Assembly: GCF_026153355.1 (NCBI RefSeq)
Contig: NZ_CP110636.1
Location: forward strand, 3,472,001 to 3,536,000
Direction of reading: 5' to 3'
DNA: 64,000 nucleotides
Source of the DNA: Streptomyces endophytica
GTDB lineage: Bacteria; Actinomycetota; Actinomycetes; Streptomycetales; Streptomycetaceae
The position numbers and the translations under genes were made by a program. The first letter of the stretch is position 1, and every line of letters begins with the position of its first letter. The notes under the pieces were generated by a model. That model worked only from the letters and a program-made list of their open reading frames with translations. It ran no database searches and had not been told where the DNA came from. Below, one piece after another: positions 30,050 to 39,750 of the stretch.

Positions 30050-31051
30050 GTGTTACGCGTCCATTTCAGTGGACTCGATCTGGCCCGTGTGCGCATTGCG
30101 GCACGCCCGGACGCGCTGTGGGAGACCGTCTTGAGCTTTCACCGACTGCGTGACCGGAGGGACGATTCGGCGTTCGGCAAATGGCGATCGGAAACACGGG
30201 GAAAGTTGAATGGCGAAGCGCGTCTGCTGGCGCCGCTGGTGCCCACGCGGGGCTATTTCCCCGATTTCCTGACGCCCGCCGAAGGGCTCCTCGGGCTGGC
30301 CGACGCGCTCGCCGCACTGCGGGAGACACCGGCCGAACGGCTGCACACCGAGCTGTCCCGGCTCTCCACCGCCGCCCGTCCGCTCCCGTCGTGGATCCGG
30401 GCGATGGCCGACGGTGAGACCCGCGCGCTCGGCCGCCTCGCCACCATTCTGCAGGGCTACTACGAGGCGGCCGTCGCCCCGCACTGGGCGCGCATCCAGG
30501 GCCGCATCGAGGCCGACCGGGCCGCCCGCGGCCGGGCGCTGCTCGACGGCGGCGCGGACCGGCTGCTCGCCTCGCTGCCGCCGATGATGCGCTGGCGCCC
30601 GCCGGTCCTGGAGGCCGACTATCCGGTGGACCGCGATCTCCATCTCAACGGCCGCGGCCTGCTCCTGCTGCCCTCGTACTTCTGCCGCCGCACCCCGGTG
30701 ACGTTCCACAACCCGGACCTGACGCCCGTCCTGGTCTACCCGGTGGAGCACCCGGCGCCGCGGCTCACCCCGCACGTACCGTCCGAGCGATGTCTGGGCC
30801 GACTCGTCGGCAAGACCCGCTCGGCGATACTGCAGGGCGTCGGCGTCGGCTGCACCACCAGCGAACTCGCCCGCCGGGCCGACGTCTCGCTGGCCTCCGC
30901 CAGCCAGCACGCCACCGTCCTGCGCGACGCCGGCCTGCTCACCACACTCCGGCAGGGCAACGCGGTGCTGCACACCCTCACGCCGCTGGGCGCGGCCCTG
31001 CTGCGCGGTGCCCGGCCCGCGGAGGACGCGGCGTACGAGCGGCTGGCGTGA
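30050..31051 (+). CDS. ArsR-type regulator with DUF5937
   Basis: A 333-residue protein. The N-terminal part (LRVHFSGLDLARVRIAARPDALWETVLSFH) is the DUF5937 domain. The C-terminal winged helix (about residues 240-320) reads SERCLGRLVGKTRSAILQGV, then SELARRADVSLASASQHATVLRDAGLL. Such two-part regulators are common in Streptomyces; their ligand is unknown. GTG 30050 follows AAGGGTGGGGG. No co-directional partner gene follows; the next gene is convergent. Confidence 0.85.
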   Translation: MLRVHFSGLDLARVRIAARPDALWETVLSFHRLRDRRDDSAFGKWRSETRGKLNGEARLLAPLVPTRGYFPDFLTPAEGLLGLADALAALRETPAERLHTELSRLSTAARPLPSWIRAMADGETRALGRLATILQGYYEAAVAPHWARIQGRIEADRAARGRALLDGGADRLLASLPPMMRWRPPVLEADYPVDRDLHLNGRGLLLLPSYFCRRTPVTFHNPDLTPVLVYPVEHPAPRLTPHVPSERCLGRLVGKTRSAILQGVGVGCTTSELARRADVSLASASQHATVLRDAGLLTTLRQGNAVLHTLTPLGAALLRGARPAEDAAYERLA

Positions 31052-31181
31052 CGCCGGGGCCGCGTACGGGTGGCGGCGGGTGCGGGCCGGGGCCGGGACG
31101 CGGGGTCGGCGTGCGGAGCGGGCCGCGTACGCCGGACGGGGGCCGGCACCCTCCTGCGCCGTGCGGGCGCGGCGTACGCCA

Positions 31182-32035
31182 TCAGTACGGGCGGTCGCCC
31201 GCGATGGCGACCCGTTCGGCGACCCGGCGCTGTGTGCCGTAGTCGTTCACGGCGTAGTGCTGGGTGGCGCGGTTGTCCCAGAAGGCGAGGTCGCCCGCCT
31301 GCCAGCGCCACCGCACCTGGAACTCCGGCACCTGCGCCTGCTGGAACAGCAGCCGCAGCATCCGGTCGCTCTCCGCCTCGCCCCAGCCGCGATCCGGGTC
31401 GTGAAGGAGGCGTTGACGAACAGCGTCCGCCGCCCGGTCTCCGGGTGGCGGCGCACCACCGGATGCTCGACGGGCGGGAACTCCTCCTGGAATGGCGCCA
31501 GTTGAGCCGCCGAGGAGAAGCGCGCGAAGCCCGGGAGATAGTCGTGCACCGCCCGCGCCCCGTCGATGCGGGCCCTGATTTCCGACGGCAAATTGTCGTA
31601 CGCCGCGGCCATATCGGCCCACAGGGTGTCTCCCCCGGAGTCCGGTACCTCTCGAAGCTGCAACACCGGGCCCAGCGCCGGGCGTTCCCGGAACGTGACG
31701 TCCGCGTGCCATACGTTCTCGAACGTAGGAACCGCGCCGGCCGCCTTGTCGAACCGCACCACCTCCTTCGTATCTCCCTGCGCCAGGAGCGGATTGGACT
31801 CCAACTCCCCCCAATTCGCGGCGAATTCGCGCTGTGACTCGGAAGTCAGGTGTTGCCCGCGGAAGAACAGCACCTTCCACTCCAGCAGCGCCCGGTTCAG
31901 CTCCGCCCGCAGCTCCGCGGTCAGCGGCCGGGACAGGTCCAGCCCACGGATCTCGGCCCCGAGGACCGTCCCCCGCGGTACGACCTCGAAGCGCTCGTAG
32001 GGCCGGTCCGTCCATCCGTCGGGCGTACGACGCAC
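31182..32035 (-). CDS. TauD/TfdA-family Fe(II)/2-oxoglutarate dioxygenase (frame broken)
   Basis: The restored protein has about 284 residues. [21 protein letters not shown] opens the fold. The iron-binding H-x-D lies in [14 protein letters not shown] (about residue 108), the distal His in [14 protein letters not shown], and the 2-oxoglutarate Arg in RRVAERV. Members oxidise taurine, alkyl sulfates or related compounds; the substrate is not readable. The frame breaks within 31381-31388, where adding one C (plus strand) restores [23 protein letters not shown] 32035 is the first start but its ribosome site is poor, so the true start is uncertain. Confidence 0.82.
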
Positions 32036-32475
32036 TCTCCGCGGTCCTTCGTAGAGGCCGTCGGCGGGGATGCGGTGGGGGCGGAGGGGAGGGAGGGGGA
32101 CAGCGGGGAGGGGGCGAGGGACGTCATGGGGCCTCCTTGGGGAAGGGAGACGGCACGGCCGGAGGAAGGGGAGGGTGCCGGTCGCGGGCGGGGCGGTGGG
32201 CGCGAGCCCGAAGGGAGAAGGCGTTCAGGTCGTACGGAAGCGACTCAGGTCGCAGGGAAGCGACTCAGGTCGTACGGAAGCGGCTCAAGCCGTTCAGGCC
32301 GTACGGAAACAACACGCGGGGGGAGACCCCACCCGACCGCGGCGGCGCAGGAAGCTCAGGCCGCGGGGCGCACACTCACCGTGGGGGCCGCGGTCGCGCG
32401 GCGCCGCCTCACGTGGCTTCGGGTGCGTGCTCATGCCACGCACCGTACCCCATACGCCGGCGACCCATGCCGCCC
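32036..32475. other. 440-base intergenic region with short tandem repeats
   Basis: Positions 32060-32220 are very purine-rich on the plus strand. A tandem array follows at 32226-32285, and degraded copies continue to about 32310. No gene is supported. The dioxygenase promoter must lie at its left end. Confidence 0.6.
32226..32285. repeat. three 20-base tandem repeats
   Basis: Copies at 32226-32245, 32246-32265 and 32266-32285 share the unit CAGGTCGTACGGAAGCGACT with one to two differences each. Partial copies follow to about 32310. Confidence 0.85.
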
Positions 32476-33339
32476 TCAGTCATCGATCCCGCTGCGCTCC
32501 ACCCCCGCGACGATGTACCGCTGGAGCAGCAGGAAGACGACCACCAGCGGCACGATCGACACCGCCGCCGCCACGAACAGCTCGTGCAGATTGAGGTTCT
32601 GCGCGGTGGTGAACGTGGAGAGCGCGACCTGCACCGTCCACGCCTCCTGGTCCTGCCCGATCACCAGCGGCCACAGGAACGCGTTCCAGGCGCCGATGAA
32701 GACGATGGTGCCGACCGCGGCGAACACCGGCCGGGCGTTGGGGACGACGATGCGCCAGTACGTCCGCCAGTAGCCGAGACCGTCGACCCGCGCGGCATCC
32801 TCCAGCTCCCGGGGGAAGCCCAGGAAGTACTGGCGGAAGACGAAGCAGGCGAAGGCGCTGAACAGCGTCGGGATGATCAGCCCGCGCAGGGTCGAGATCC
32901 ATCCCAGGGTCGACACCAGCACGAAGCTCGGCACGAACGTCACGGCCGCCGGCACCATCAGCGTCCCGAGGATCGCGTAGAAGACGGCATTGGCGTACCG
33001 GTACGGAATCCGCGCCAGCCCGTAGCCCGCGAGCGAGGCCAGGACGACCGTACCGACCGTCGTCGACACCGCGATCAGCGTGGAGTTCAGCAGGGCCCGC
33101 CCCAGCGGCAGGTTCGGGTCGCGGAAGACCTCGGTCAGGTTCGACCACTGGAGGTCGTGCGGGAAGAACGTCCAGTCGGGCGAGGTGATGTCCTGCTCGC
33201 TCGCCAGCCCGTTCCGCACCAGGAGGTAGAACGGGACCAGGAACAGCAGCGCCAGCGCGACCAGCAGCACCCCGCGCAGGGCCCGCCCGGCCTTCGTCAG
33301 GGCATCCCGCGTCTGTGGGTCTCGCTTCGGGTTCCGCAT
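32476..33339 (-). CDS. carbohydrate ABC transporter permease (MalG type)
   Basis: A 287-residue membrane protein with six predicted helices. The EAA loop that contacts the ATPase is EDAARVDGLGYWRTYWRIVV (about residues 190-210). It pairs with the permease that ends five bases upstream to form the channel of a sugar importer. ATG 33339 is preferred; GGAGGA lies about 12 bases upstream. No ABC ATPase is nearby, as is common in Streptomyces where a shared MsiK-type ATPase serves many sugar importers. Confidence 0.92.
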   Translation of the reverse strand: MRNPKRDPQTRDALTKAGRALRGVLLVALALLFLVPFYLLVRNGLASEQDITSPDWTFFPHDLQWSNLTEVFRDPNLPLGRALLNSTLIAVSTTVGTVVLASLAGYGLARIPYRYANAVFYAILGTLMVPAAVTFVPSFVLVSTLGWISTLRGLIIPTLFSAFACFVFRQYFLGFPRELEDAARVDGLGYWRTYWRIVVPNARPVFAAVGTIVFIGAWNAFLWPLVIGQDQEAWTVQVALSTFTTAQNLNLHELFVAAAVSIVPLVVVFLLLQRYIVAGVERSGIDD

Positions 33340-33344
33340 CCCGC

Positions 33345-34273
33345 TCAGTCCTCCCTCGTGCGGCCGAGGCCGAACCAGCGGGCCTGCAGCACCGTCGCTA
33401 CCGCGATGATCAGGGCCAGGATCACCGCGCCGGCACTGCCCAGCCCGAGATTCTGGTCCTGGCCCAGCGCCGTGTAATAGAGATAGACCAGCGGCGGCCG
33501 GGCGTACGGCGGATAGCCACGGGCATCGCTCAGCAGGTTGTAGAACTCGTCGAACGCCTGGAACGCATTGATCACCAACAGCAGCACCACGGCCACGGAC
33601 GTGGCCCGCAATTGCGGAAAGGTGATGTGCCGGAACGTCTGCCAGCCGGGCCGCGCCCCGTCCACCGCCGCCGCCTCGTACAACTGCGGGGAAATCCGCT
33701 GCAGTCCGGCCAGGAACAGAATCATGTAGAACCCGGCCTGCAGCCACAGCCGTACGGTCACGATGACCAGCCAGTACCAGGGCGGATCCGTCGTCGACAG
33801 CCAGGCGATGTCGCCGCCCCCACCGAGCCACCCCAGCACCGTATTCGCCAGCCCGAACCGCACCCCGTTGAAAATCGACAGCTTCCAGATCACCGCCGCG
33901 ACGACGTACGAGCACGCCGTCGGCAGGAAGAACACCGACCGGAAGAACGCCTGGGCGATCCGCAGCCGGTTGACCATCAGCGCCAGCCCCAGCGACAGCG
34001 CATAGGTCGCCGGCACGATGAACGCGGTGAAGACGAGGAAGGTCCCCAGGCTGCTCAGGAACGCATCGTCCCCAGCATCGCGCCGTAATTGCCCAGCCCG
34101 ACGAAATCCGCACCGCTGGGGCTCACCGTGTTGTGCGCATCGAAGAAGCTGAGATAGACGCTCCACGCCAACGGCACGTACGTGAACAACCCGAGCCCGA
34201 CGACGAACGGCCCGACGAACACCCAGAACCACAGATTCCGCCGCTGCGGGCCGAGAATGCGGTCTGCGCCCAC
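33345..34273 (-). CDS. carbohydrate ABC transporter permease (MalF type, frame broken)
   Basis: The restored protein has about 309 residues and six helices. It begins NLWFWVFVGPFVVGLGLFTY; the EAA loop is YEAAAVDGARPGWQTFRHIT. The frame breaks at 34070-34073, where CCCC (plus strand) needs a fifth C. The restored junction reads NYGAMLGDDAFLSSLGTFLV. GTG 34273 has GAGGGG upstream and lies 11 bases after the binding-protein stop. It forms the importer channel with the MalG-type protein. Confidence 0.88.
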
Positions 34274-34284
34274 CGTCCGGCCCC

Positions 34285-35544
34285 TCACGTCCTCTTGACC
34301 CGCTGGAGCTCGGCGTTGACCTTCCGCACCACGCCCTTCAACTCGGTCTCCGGGTTGGCGCCGTCCTTGATGATCCGGCTCAGCGCATCCTGATAGGCGG
34401 TACGGTCCGCCGTGGTCCACAACAGCGGTTCCGCATGGCCGTGCTCCGTCGCGAACCGCACCGCGTCCGCGGCCGCCCCCTCCTGCAACTGCTTGGCCTT
34501 CTTCGCCAGCGAGATCCGCGCCGGGATGTGGAACCCGTACGACAACGCGAAATCCTGCTGGAAGTCCGTCCGGTCCACCCACAGCCATTTGGCGAAGGCC
34601 TTCGCCTCGGCCTTCCGCTTGCTGCGCGCACTGACCGCGGACCCATAAGCACCCACCGGAACGGCCGGCTTCCCGCCGGAGCCTTCCTTCGGGAAGGGCA
34701 GCACCCCGAAGTCGTCCCCCAACGCCTTCTTGATCTGCGGCAGCGCCCACAATCCCGACCACTGCATGGCGGTCAGCCCCTGAAGGAACGCGGCCGGGTC
34801 CGACCAGTCCGTAGGAGCCCCCAGCAGGAGCGACTTGTCGGCGTACAACTGCCGGATCTTTCCCAGCACCCGCGCCGCGGCCGGATCATCGAACCCGACC
34901 TTCCCGTCCTCATCGATCAGACTCAACCCGGCGGCGAAGAGCGGCGTGCCACTCAGCACTCCCACCCCACCGTCATTGCCCAGAAAGAGCCCCTTGGACT
35001 TCTTCGTCGTGAGCTTCTTGGCCGCGTCCACCAACTCATCGACCGAGGACGGGGGTTCGACTCCCGCGTCCTTCAACGCGCTCTTCCGGTAATAGAGCAT
35101 CTGCATGTCGATGACCTGCGGAATGCCCCAGACCTTTCCCTGCCAGATCTTCGGTGCCAGCACCGCCTGGTTGAAGTCGTCCTTCACCGGCTCGACCTCG
35201 GCCGTCAGATCGACGACCTGCCCGCCCTGGATCTGGTCCAGCAGCGGCCCGTTGACCTCGAATACATCCGGCCCCGAGTCGGTGAGCAGCGCGGCCGCCG
35301 TCTGCCGGTCGTAATCGCCCGGCCGCCACTGCACACTGACGTGAGCCTTCTTGTACGCCGCCGCATACCGCTTCACGGCCTGCGCGGTCCCCGGCTCCCC
35401 GTACTGGTGGTACCACTGGCTGATGCCGGAACCGGAACCGCCGCCCCCGCGGCCGGTGTTGGCACCGCACGCGCTGGCCAGTCCGGCCGCCAACGCGACT
35501 CCGCCCCCGGCCGCCAGCAGTCTCCGCCGCTCGATCCCCGCCAT
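34285..35544 (-). CDS. sugar ABC transporter substrate-binding lipoprotein
   Basis: A 419-residue extracytoplasmic binding protein of the bacterial extracellular solute-binding family 1. The N-terminal signal has an Arg-rich n-region (IERRRLLAAGG) and lipobox LASAC; the twin arginines allow Tat export. The mature part starts with a Gly/Ser linker. It delivers a sugar or oligosaccharide to the two permeases encoded just downstream. ATG 35544 is the start. A perfect 8-base-arm inverted repeat at 35587-35605 lies 43 bases upstream and may be a regulator site. Confidence 0.92.
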   Translation of the reverse strand: MAGIERRRLLAAGGGVALAAGLASACGANTGRGGGGSGSGISQWYHQYGEPGTAQAVKRYAAAYKKAHVSVQWRPGDYDRQTAAALLTDSGPDVFEVNGPLLDQIQGGQVVDLTAEVEPVKDDFNQAVLAPKIWQGKVWGIPQVIDMQMLYYRKSALKDAGVEPPSSVDELVDAAKKLTTKKSKGLFLGNDGGVGVLSGTPLFAAGLSLIDEDGKVGFDDPAAARVLGKIRQLYADKSLLLGAPTDWSDPAAFLQGLTAMQWSGLWALPQIKKALGDDFGVLPFPKEGSGGKPAVPVGAYGSAVSARSKRKAEAKAFAKWLWVDRTDFQQDFALSYGFHIPARISLAKKAKQLQEGAAADAVRFATEHGHAEPLLWTTADRTAYQDALSRIIKDGANPETELKGVVRKVNAELQRVKRT

Positions 35545-35586
35545 GACTCGCTACCCCTGCCGTCGTCACCACCGCTGCCCTGCCAC

Positions 35587-35605
35587 CGGTGATCGTCGAT
35601 CACCG
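35587..35605. promoter_or_regulatory. inverted repeat upstream of the sugar-binding protein gene
   Basis: CGGTGATC (35587-35594) and GATCACCG (35598-35605) are perfect arms around GTC. Position and size suit an operator for the sugar importer; no LacI-type gene is adjacent. Confidence 0.45.
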
Positions 35606-35803
35606 CACCGTGCGACCGTCCACTCTGCCGCACGCCCGTGACACGCGCAGTGCTTCTCGTTGCTTCCCGTTGCTTCCCGTTGGTTCTCTACGAACCGTCA
35701 GGTGGCCGGGCCCGCGACCCTGAACGCAAAGCGATCGCCTCCGCACGCCGCCGCCCGCAGGAAACCGGTCGCTTACGCCCGCCGCCCCTGCCACCCTTCC
35801 CTC

Positions 35804-36393
35804 ATGAACGCCGCCACAGCCCTCCGCCCCGAACCCGGTCCCGAACCCGGTCCCGAACCCGCTGCGTTCCCGCGGAAGTACTCCTCATCGGGGGGCGGGC
35901 CGGCGTCGGCAAGACCACCGTCGGCTGGGAAGTGTCCGTCCTCCTTCGTGCCGCGGCCGTCCCGCACGTCATCATCGAGGGCGACTTCATGGGCCAGGTG
36001 CACCCCGCCCCACCCGGCGACTCGGACCGCTCCCGTATCACCGAACGCAACCTCACCGCCCTCTGGGCCAACTACGCCGACCTCGGCTACCGGCGCCTGA
36101 TCTACACCAACACCGTGAGCGTCCTCCCCCATTCCGAGGCCATGTTCCTCCGCGCCCTCGGCGCGGACACCCGCCTCACCCGCGTCCTGCTCACCGCCAG
36201 CGACGCCACCACGGACGAACGGCTCACCGCCCGCGAACTGGGCTCCGAACTGGACCACGAACGCCGCAGCAGCGCCCGCAAGGCCCGCCTCCTCGACGAG
36301 CGTGCCCACCCCGACACCCTCCGGGTCACCACCGACGACCGCACCGTCCCGGACATCGCGCGCGACGTCCTGACGGCCACCGGCTGGACCTGA
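35804..36393 (+). CDS. P-loop kinase-like ATPase (start region uncertain)
   Basis: A protein of about 196 residues with Walker A GRAGVGKTT, followed by VGWEVSVLLRAAAVPHVIIEGDFMGQ, like small-molecule kinases of the AAA/APS-kinase-like P-loop group. From GKT to the stop the frame is clean, but it has no start codon nearby. ATG 35804 (MNAATALRPEPGPEPG) is one frame off and joins if one C is added to CCC at 35869-35871, giving AAFPAEVLLIGGRAG. The substrate is unknown. Confidence 0.65.
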
Positions 36394-36409
36394 ACCCCGA
36401 GCCGCCGCT

Positions 36410-36790
36410 CTAACTCGTATGAGCAGTCGTCAGCGCCGCCACGACCGCTTCCACCGCCGCCTCCCAGGCATACGGATAGCCCCCACATACATCTCCTGAG
36501 GGAGCCCCGGCCCCACCGCGACATCCGGTATCGAAACCCTGAGCGTCTTCCCTCCAGCGCGAGGTGGTGGGTCACCCTGGAGTCCCCGCTCGCGTCCGGA
36601 TCGCTGTCGACGTCTCGTCCCGCAGCGCAAGCCCCCGCCTCACGAGCTCGGCCACCAGCCGGTCCCGGTTCGCCCAGATGGTGCGCCGCGCCGCATCAAA
36701 CGCCGAGAGATTCTCCACGAGCTCATCCCAGGCATACGACACCCCGTTGTGCACCACCGGCCAACTCCCGTCCTCCGCGGCGGTTTTCAC
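36410..36790 (-). CDS. small protein, unknown function (frame heavily broken)
   Basis: As written, the frame from GTG 36790 ends at 36572 (72 residues: KTAAEDGSWPVVHNGVSYAW...). Adding one base at each of three G/C runs (36632-36636, 36550-36552, 36480-36484) gives one open frame of 127 residues to a TAG at 36410. It contains LRVSIPDVAVGPGLPQEMYV and then GGYPYAWEAAVEAVV, which echoes VSYAWDELVENL earlier in the protein. The start overlaps the preceding gene's stop as GTGA. I do not recognise the family. Confidence 0.5.
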
Positions 36791-37052
36791 CACCGCGAGA
36801 GGCACCCCAGGCATGACCACGTCCCCTCATAGCCCGGCGGGCACTCGAAGGAGAACTGGAGGCAGCCAGGCCACTCGTCATCCGCCTCCCCGTCCTCGAG
36901 CCCCGCCCAGGCTCCTCACACCCGCGCTCCACGAGCTCGGCCACCAGCGCCGCCATATTCGCCCGCGCCCAGGCCGCGACCTGATCCTCATCGGCGAGGA
37001 TGCTCTCCACGTCGTAGCCCTGGCGCTGCACACCGTCACTGTCAGTCGTCAT
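36787..37052 (-). CDS. small protein, unknown function (frame broken)
   Basis: An 88-residue protein after restoring one C to CCC at 36906-36908. It starts MTTDSDGVQRQGYDVESIL; NMAALVAELVERGC resembles RDRLVAELVRRG in the next gene, so the two are probably related. The restored acidic stretch DGEADDEWPGCLQFSF leads to a TGA that overlaps the next gene's GTG by four bases, which supports the correction. The pair lies just downstream of the toxin-immunity cluster on the same strand and may belong to it; the function is unknown. Confidence 0.55.
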
Positions 37053-37154
37053 ACGTCAATTCTGACGGCCCCCACTGACAATCGCCCGGGCCCGGGCCGT
37101 TCCCGGAAGGGAGCTCGTCATTCACCGTCCAACCCGAGGGTCAAGGGCCATGGG

Positions 37155-37460
37155 TCACGGGTTGGGGTGGTGGCGCTTGCGGTAGAGGGCGATCGCTGAT
37201 TTCGGGGGGAAGTTGGGGACGAAGGTCAGTGCGCCATCGGTCTTGGAGACCACGGCGTGGCTGCCGCCGAAGGAGCGTGGCTCGGTGGGCGGGAAGGTGG
37301 CGTAGATGAGGTAGCCGATGTCGAATTCCTCGACGTGGAGGGCGGCCGGGGTGCCGTCGTGGCAGCGGGGCTTGAAGCGTGCGCTGGCGATTTCCAGCGC
37401 TTCCTCGGGGGTCGCAGGAATCCGGGGCGCTGACTCCGGCGGCGGATCGGTCTCCGGCAT
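37155..37460 (-). CDS. YrhB/Imm35-like immunity protein
   Basis: A 101-residue protein. EEALEIASARFKP starts the fold and DGALTFVPNFPPKSAIALYRKRH ends it; between them lies HVEEFDIGYLIYATFP. This matches the YrhB (Imm35) family found beside polymorphic toxins. It lies 65 bases after the SUKH-4-type gene and resembles the protein at 49947-50426 on the other side of the giant toxin gene (shared hEFDxGYL and FxPNFPP motifs). A protective role against one of the toxin domains is inferred. Confidence 0.78.
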   Translation of the reverse strand: MPETDPPPESAPRIPATPEEALEIASARFKPRCHDGTPAALHVEEFDIGYLIYATFPPTEPRSFGGSHAVVSKTDGALTFVPNFPPKSAIALYRKRHHPNP

Positions 37461-37524
37461 GGGGTCTTTCTCCTCGTTGGGTCGAGCTCAGGGCTGATGG
37501 AGCGTGCTGACGCGTCGGCGCCTG

Positions 37525-39750
37525 TCAGGGGTTGTGGAAGGCGTACGCCCAGGCGGGGGCTTCGGCTCCGGTCGGGTCGATGTGCCGGTGGGCGGTGAGG
37601 ACGTGGTGCGGCACGAGGTATGCCTCGTCGTCGCCGTCGATCAGTTCCTTGGTGAGGTGGCCGGTGATCCACAGCGCCACCATGGTGAGGAAGTTCTCCA
37701 GGCTCTGTGCCGCGGGCAGGGCCGCGAGGTGGTCCTCGTCCGGTTCGGAGGGGATGCGCAGTACGTGGCCGGTGGGTCCGTCGATGACGAGTTTGCCGCC
37801 CATCCAGAAGCCGATCTGGAAGAACGGTCCGGATTCCGCTGCGGGGGTGATGTCCGAGGGCCAGGGGATCTCGTCGAAGACGGTCATCCGGTGATCGCCG
37901 AACGGGTAGATACCCATGCCGTTTTCATCGCTCATCGCGGGCAGCCCGAATTCGATGAGCGTGCGGCGCGTCGATTCGTCCGTCAGCCCTTCGGGCAGCG
38001 TGTGTTCCGGGAAGGAGTGGATGTGGTGCGCGCCGTAGATCTCGGCCAGGTCCGCGGGACTAGGCGGAGGGGCGTCGACGGGAGTGACCGCGGAGGCGAG
38101 GTCGTAGCTTCCCGTGAAGGGCTCCTGGTTGGCGTAATTCGGAAGGGAGAAGGAGCCTCGCTCGGGTTCGGGCCGTGTGGGTTCGATGGCGAAGAGACCG
38201 CCTGAACCTCCGAGGATCACCTGATTCCCGATGAACAGGGCGGGGCTGTCCAGAAGGAGGTCATGAACGCTTTCTTCTTCGGACATCGCCTCCTCAAGGT
38301 CTTCGACGGATTCCGGGCCGGGAAGATCATTCCCTGATGCGGATCGCCAGGACAGATCGCCATGATGCTCTTCTGGGATCTCGTCGTTCCAGGGACCGGC
38401 GAGGTGTTCACCGGTATCCGCGTCCCAGATGTCCGCGCGCGCCGACTCGGTGTAGAGGCTGGCGACGGCGGCGCGGCCCTGCCACCGCACTTCGGTCAGT
38501 CCGTCGATACGACCTGGTTCGAGATAGCGCCAGTGGCAGCCGCCCGGCGGGCGCCAGTGCGTCCACTTCGCCTTCCAGGGCAGGCGCACACCGGATGCGG
38601 CAACCGCGGCGGCGAAGGCGTGATCGCCACGGGCAGTGGCCATCAGATGCAGCCAGGCAGCCCACTCCTGCTGGTGCGCAGGGATCACACCGTAGGACCA
38701 GAGATAGAGCGCGGCGCCGGCCGCGGAATTCCCGGGAAGGTCGTCGAGGAATGCGCAGCGAGCGGCGTCCAACAATGTCGTCTGCGGAATGTTGGCCACC
38801 GTGCCGCCGTCCCGCAGGAGTTCCGCGAAAGGCCCCTGCTGTTCCTCACCGAATGATCCAGCAGCGGCGACCTGGGCCTGTGCGGCGTGCATGGCGAGCC
38901 CCATGGCGGCATATCGCCCCTCCGGACCGGACTTCGCCCACCCCTCGGCGTGACGGAATTCGGGGGACTTCCGCAGCAGCCATGCGGCCATGTGCCGGTC
39001 GACCCGTCCGACTTCTTCGTCCGACGCATCCCGGCGCAACGCCTCCGCCAGGTCCTCGTCAACGAATGCCACCCCGTGCTCTCCGGACACCAGGTGGTCG
39101 GAGAATTCCTCCAACAGGCCCCGGAGAACCGGCTCGGTGGCCGGCTCCGGGCCCAGCGCCGCGGTGAGTTCGGCCCACACGCACATCGGCACGACGCGAG
39201 GGCGCGCCAATGCCAGCGCCCGGAGGGGCGCCGGCCGGTCCGCCTCGTCGGCGCCGTGTCCGTGCTCGGGTCCCTGCAGGTGGAAGACCGTCTTGGGTCT
39301 GCGCGGCAGCCTGTCCGGGGTGTGGTGGAGGACCACCACCAACTGGAATCTGCTCAGGCTCCTGGCGGCTTGGGACAGCAGTTGATCCGGTTCCGACGAC
39401 CCCCGGGTACTGCCCGCCTGGTGAGCATTCGCGATGAGGACGAGTCGACCCGCGTTCTGCCGCCGGAGTGCCGTACGCCATCGAGACCGCTTGCCCGGTG
39501 AGAGGTCGACACCGAGCAGCCGCAGCACCTCGGAGAAGACCTCCTCGGTGGTACGGCCGGCGGCGTCCACCAGGACGCTGCCTTCGGTCTGCCGGTGGAT
39601 GTCCTCCAGGACGGCCACAGCGGCAGTTCCGGAGGTGGCGACGAGATGGGCCCATTTGTCCCCTGGGCGCCAGTTCTGCCGCCAGGCGGAGACCAGTGCC
39701 ACGATTTCCTGGCCTGATACTCCTGGCGGCACCTGATTGCGCTCTGTCAC
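37525..39750 (-). CDS. SUKH-4-type immunity protein with large N-terminal extension
   Basis: A 741-residue protein. The last 170 residues match the SUKH-4 immunity fold: RRTLIEFGLPAMSDENGMGI, FFQIGFWMGGKLVIDGPTGH and a C-terminal AEAPAWAYAF. Residues 1-200 resemble a degenerate P-loop NTPase (VLEDIHRQTEGSVLVDAAG, RLVLIANAHQAG) without a clear Walker A; the middle part is unassigned. GTG 39750 overlaps the giant toxin's stop as GTGA, so the two are tightly coupled, as expected for toxin and immunity protein. Which toxin domain it blocks is not known. Confidence 0.85.
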   Translation of the reverse strand: MTERNQVPPGVSGQEIVALVSAWRQNWRPGDKWAHLVATSGTAAVAVLEDIHRQTEGSVLVDAAGRTTEEVFSEVLRLLGVDLSPGKRSRWRTALRRQNAGRLVLIANAHQAGSTRGSSEPDQLLSQAARSLSRFQLVVVLHHTPDRLPRRPKTVFHLQGPEHGHGADEADRPAPLRALALARPRVVPMCVWAELTAALGPEPATEPVLRGLLEEFSDHLVSGEHGVAFVDEDLAEALRRDASDEEVGRVDRHMAAWLLRKSPEFRHAEGWAKSGPEGRYAAMGLAMHAAQAQVAAAGSFGEEQQGPFAELLRDGGTVANIPQTTLLDAARCAFLDDLPGNSAAGAALYLWSYGVIPAHQQEWAAWLHLMATARGDHAFAAAVAASGVRLPWKAKWTHWRPPGGCHWRYLEPGRIDGLTEVRWQGRAAVASLYTESARADIWDADTGEHLAGPWNDEIPEEHHGDLSWRSASGNDLPGPESVEDLEEAMSEEESVHDLLLDSPALFIGNQVILGGSGGLFAIEPTRPEPERGSFSLPNYANQEPFTGSYDLASAVTPVDAPPPSPADLAEIYGAHHIHSFPEHTLPEGLTDESTRRTLIEFGLPAMSDENGMGIYPFGDHRMTVFDEIPWPSDITPAAESGPFFQIGFWMGGKLVIDGPTGHVLRIPSEPDEDHLAALPAAQSLENFLTMVALWITGHLTKELIDGDDEAYLVPHHVLTAHRHIDPTGAEAPAWAYAFHNP

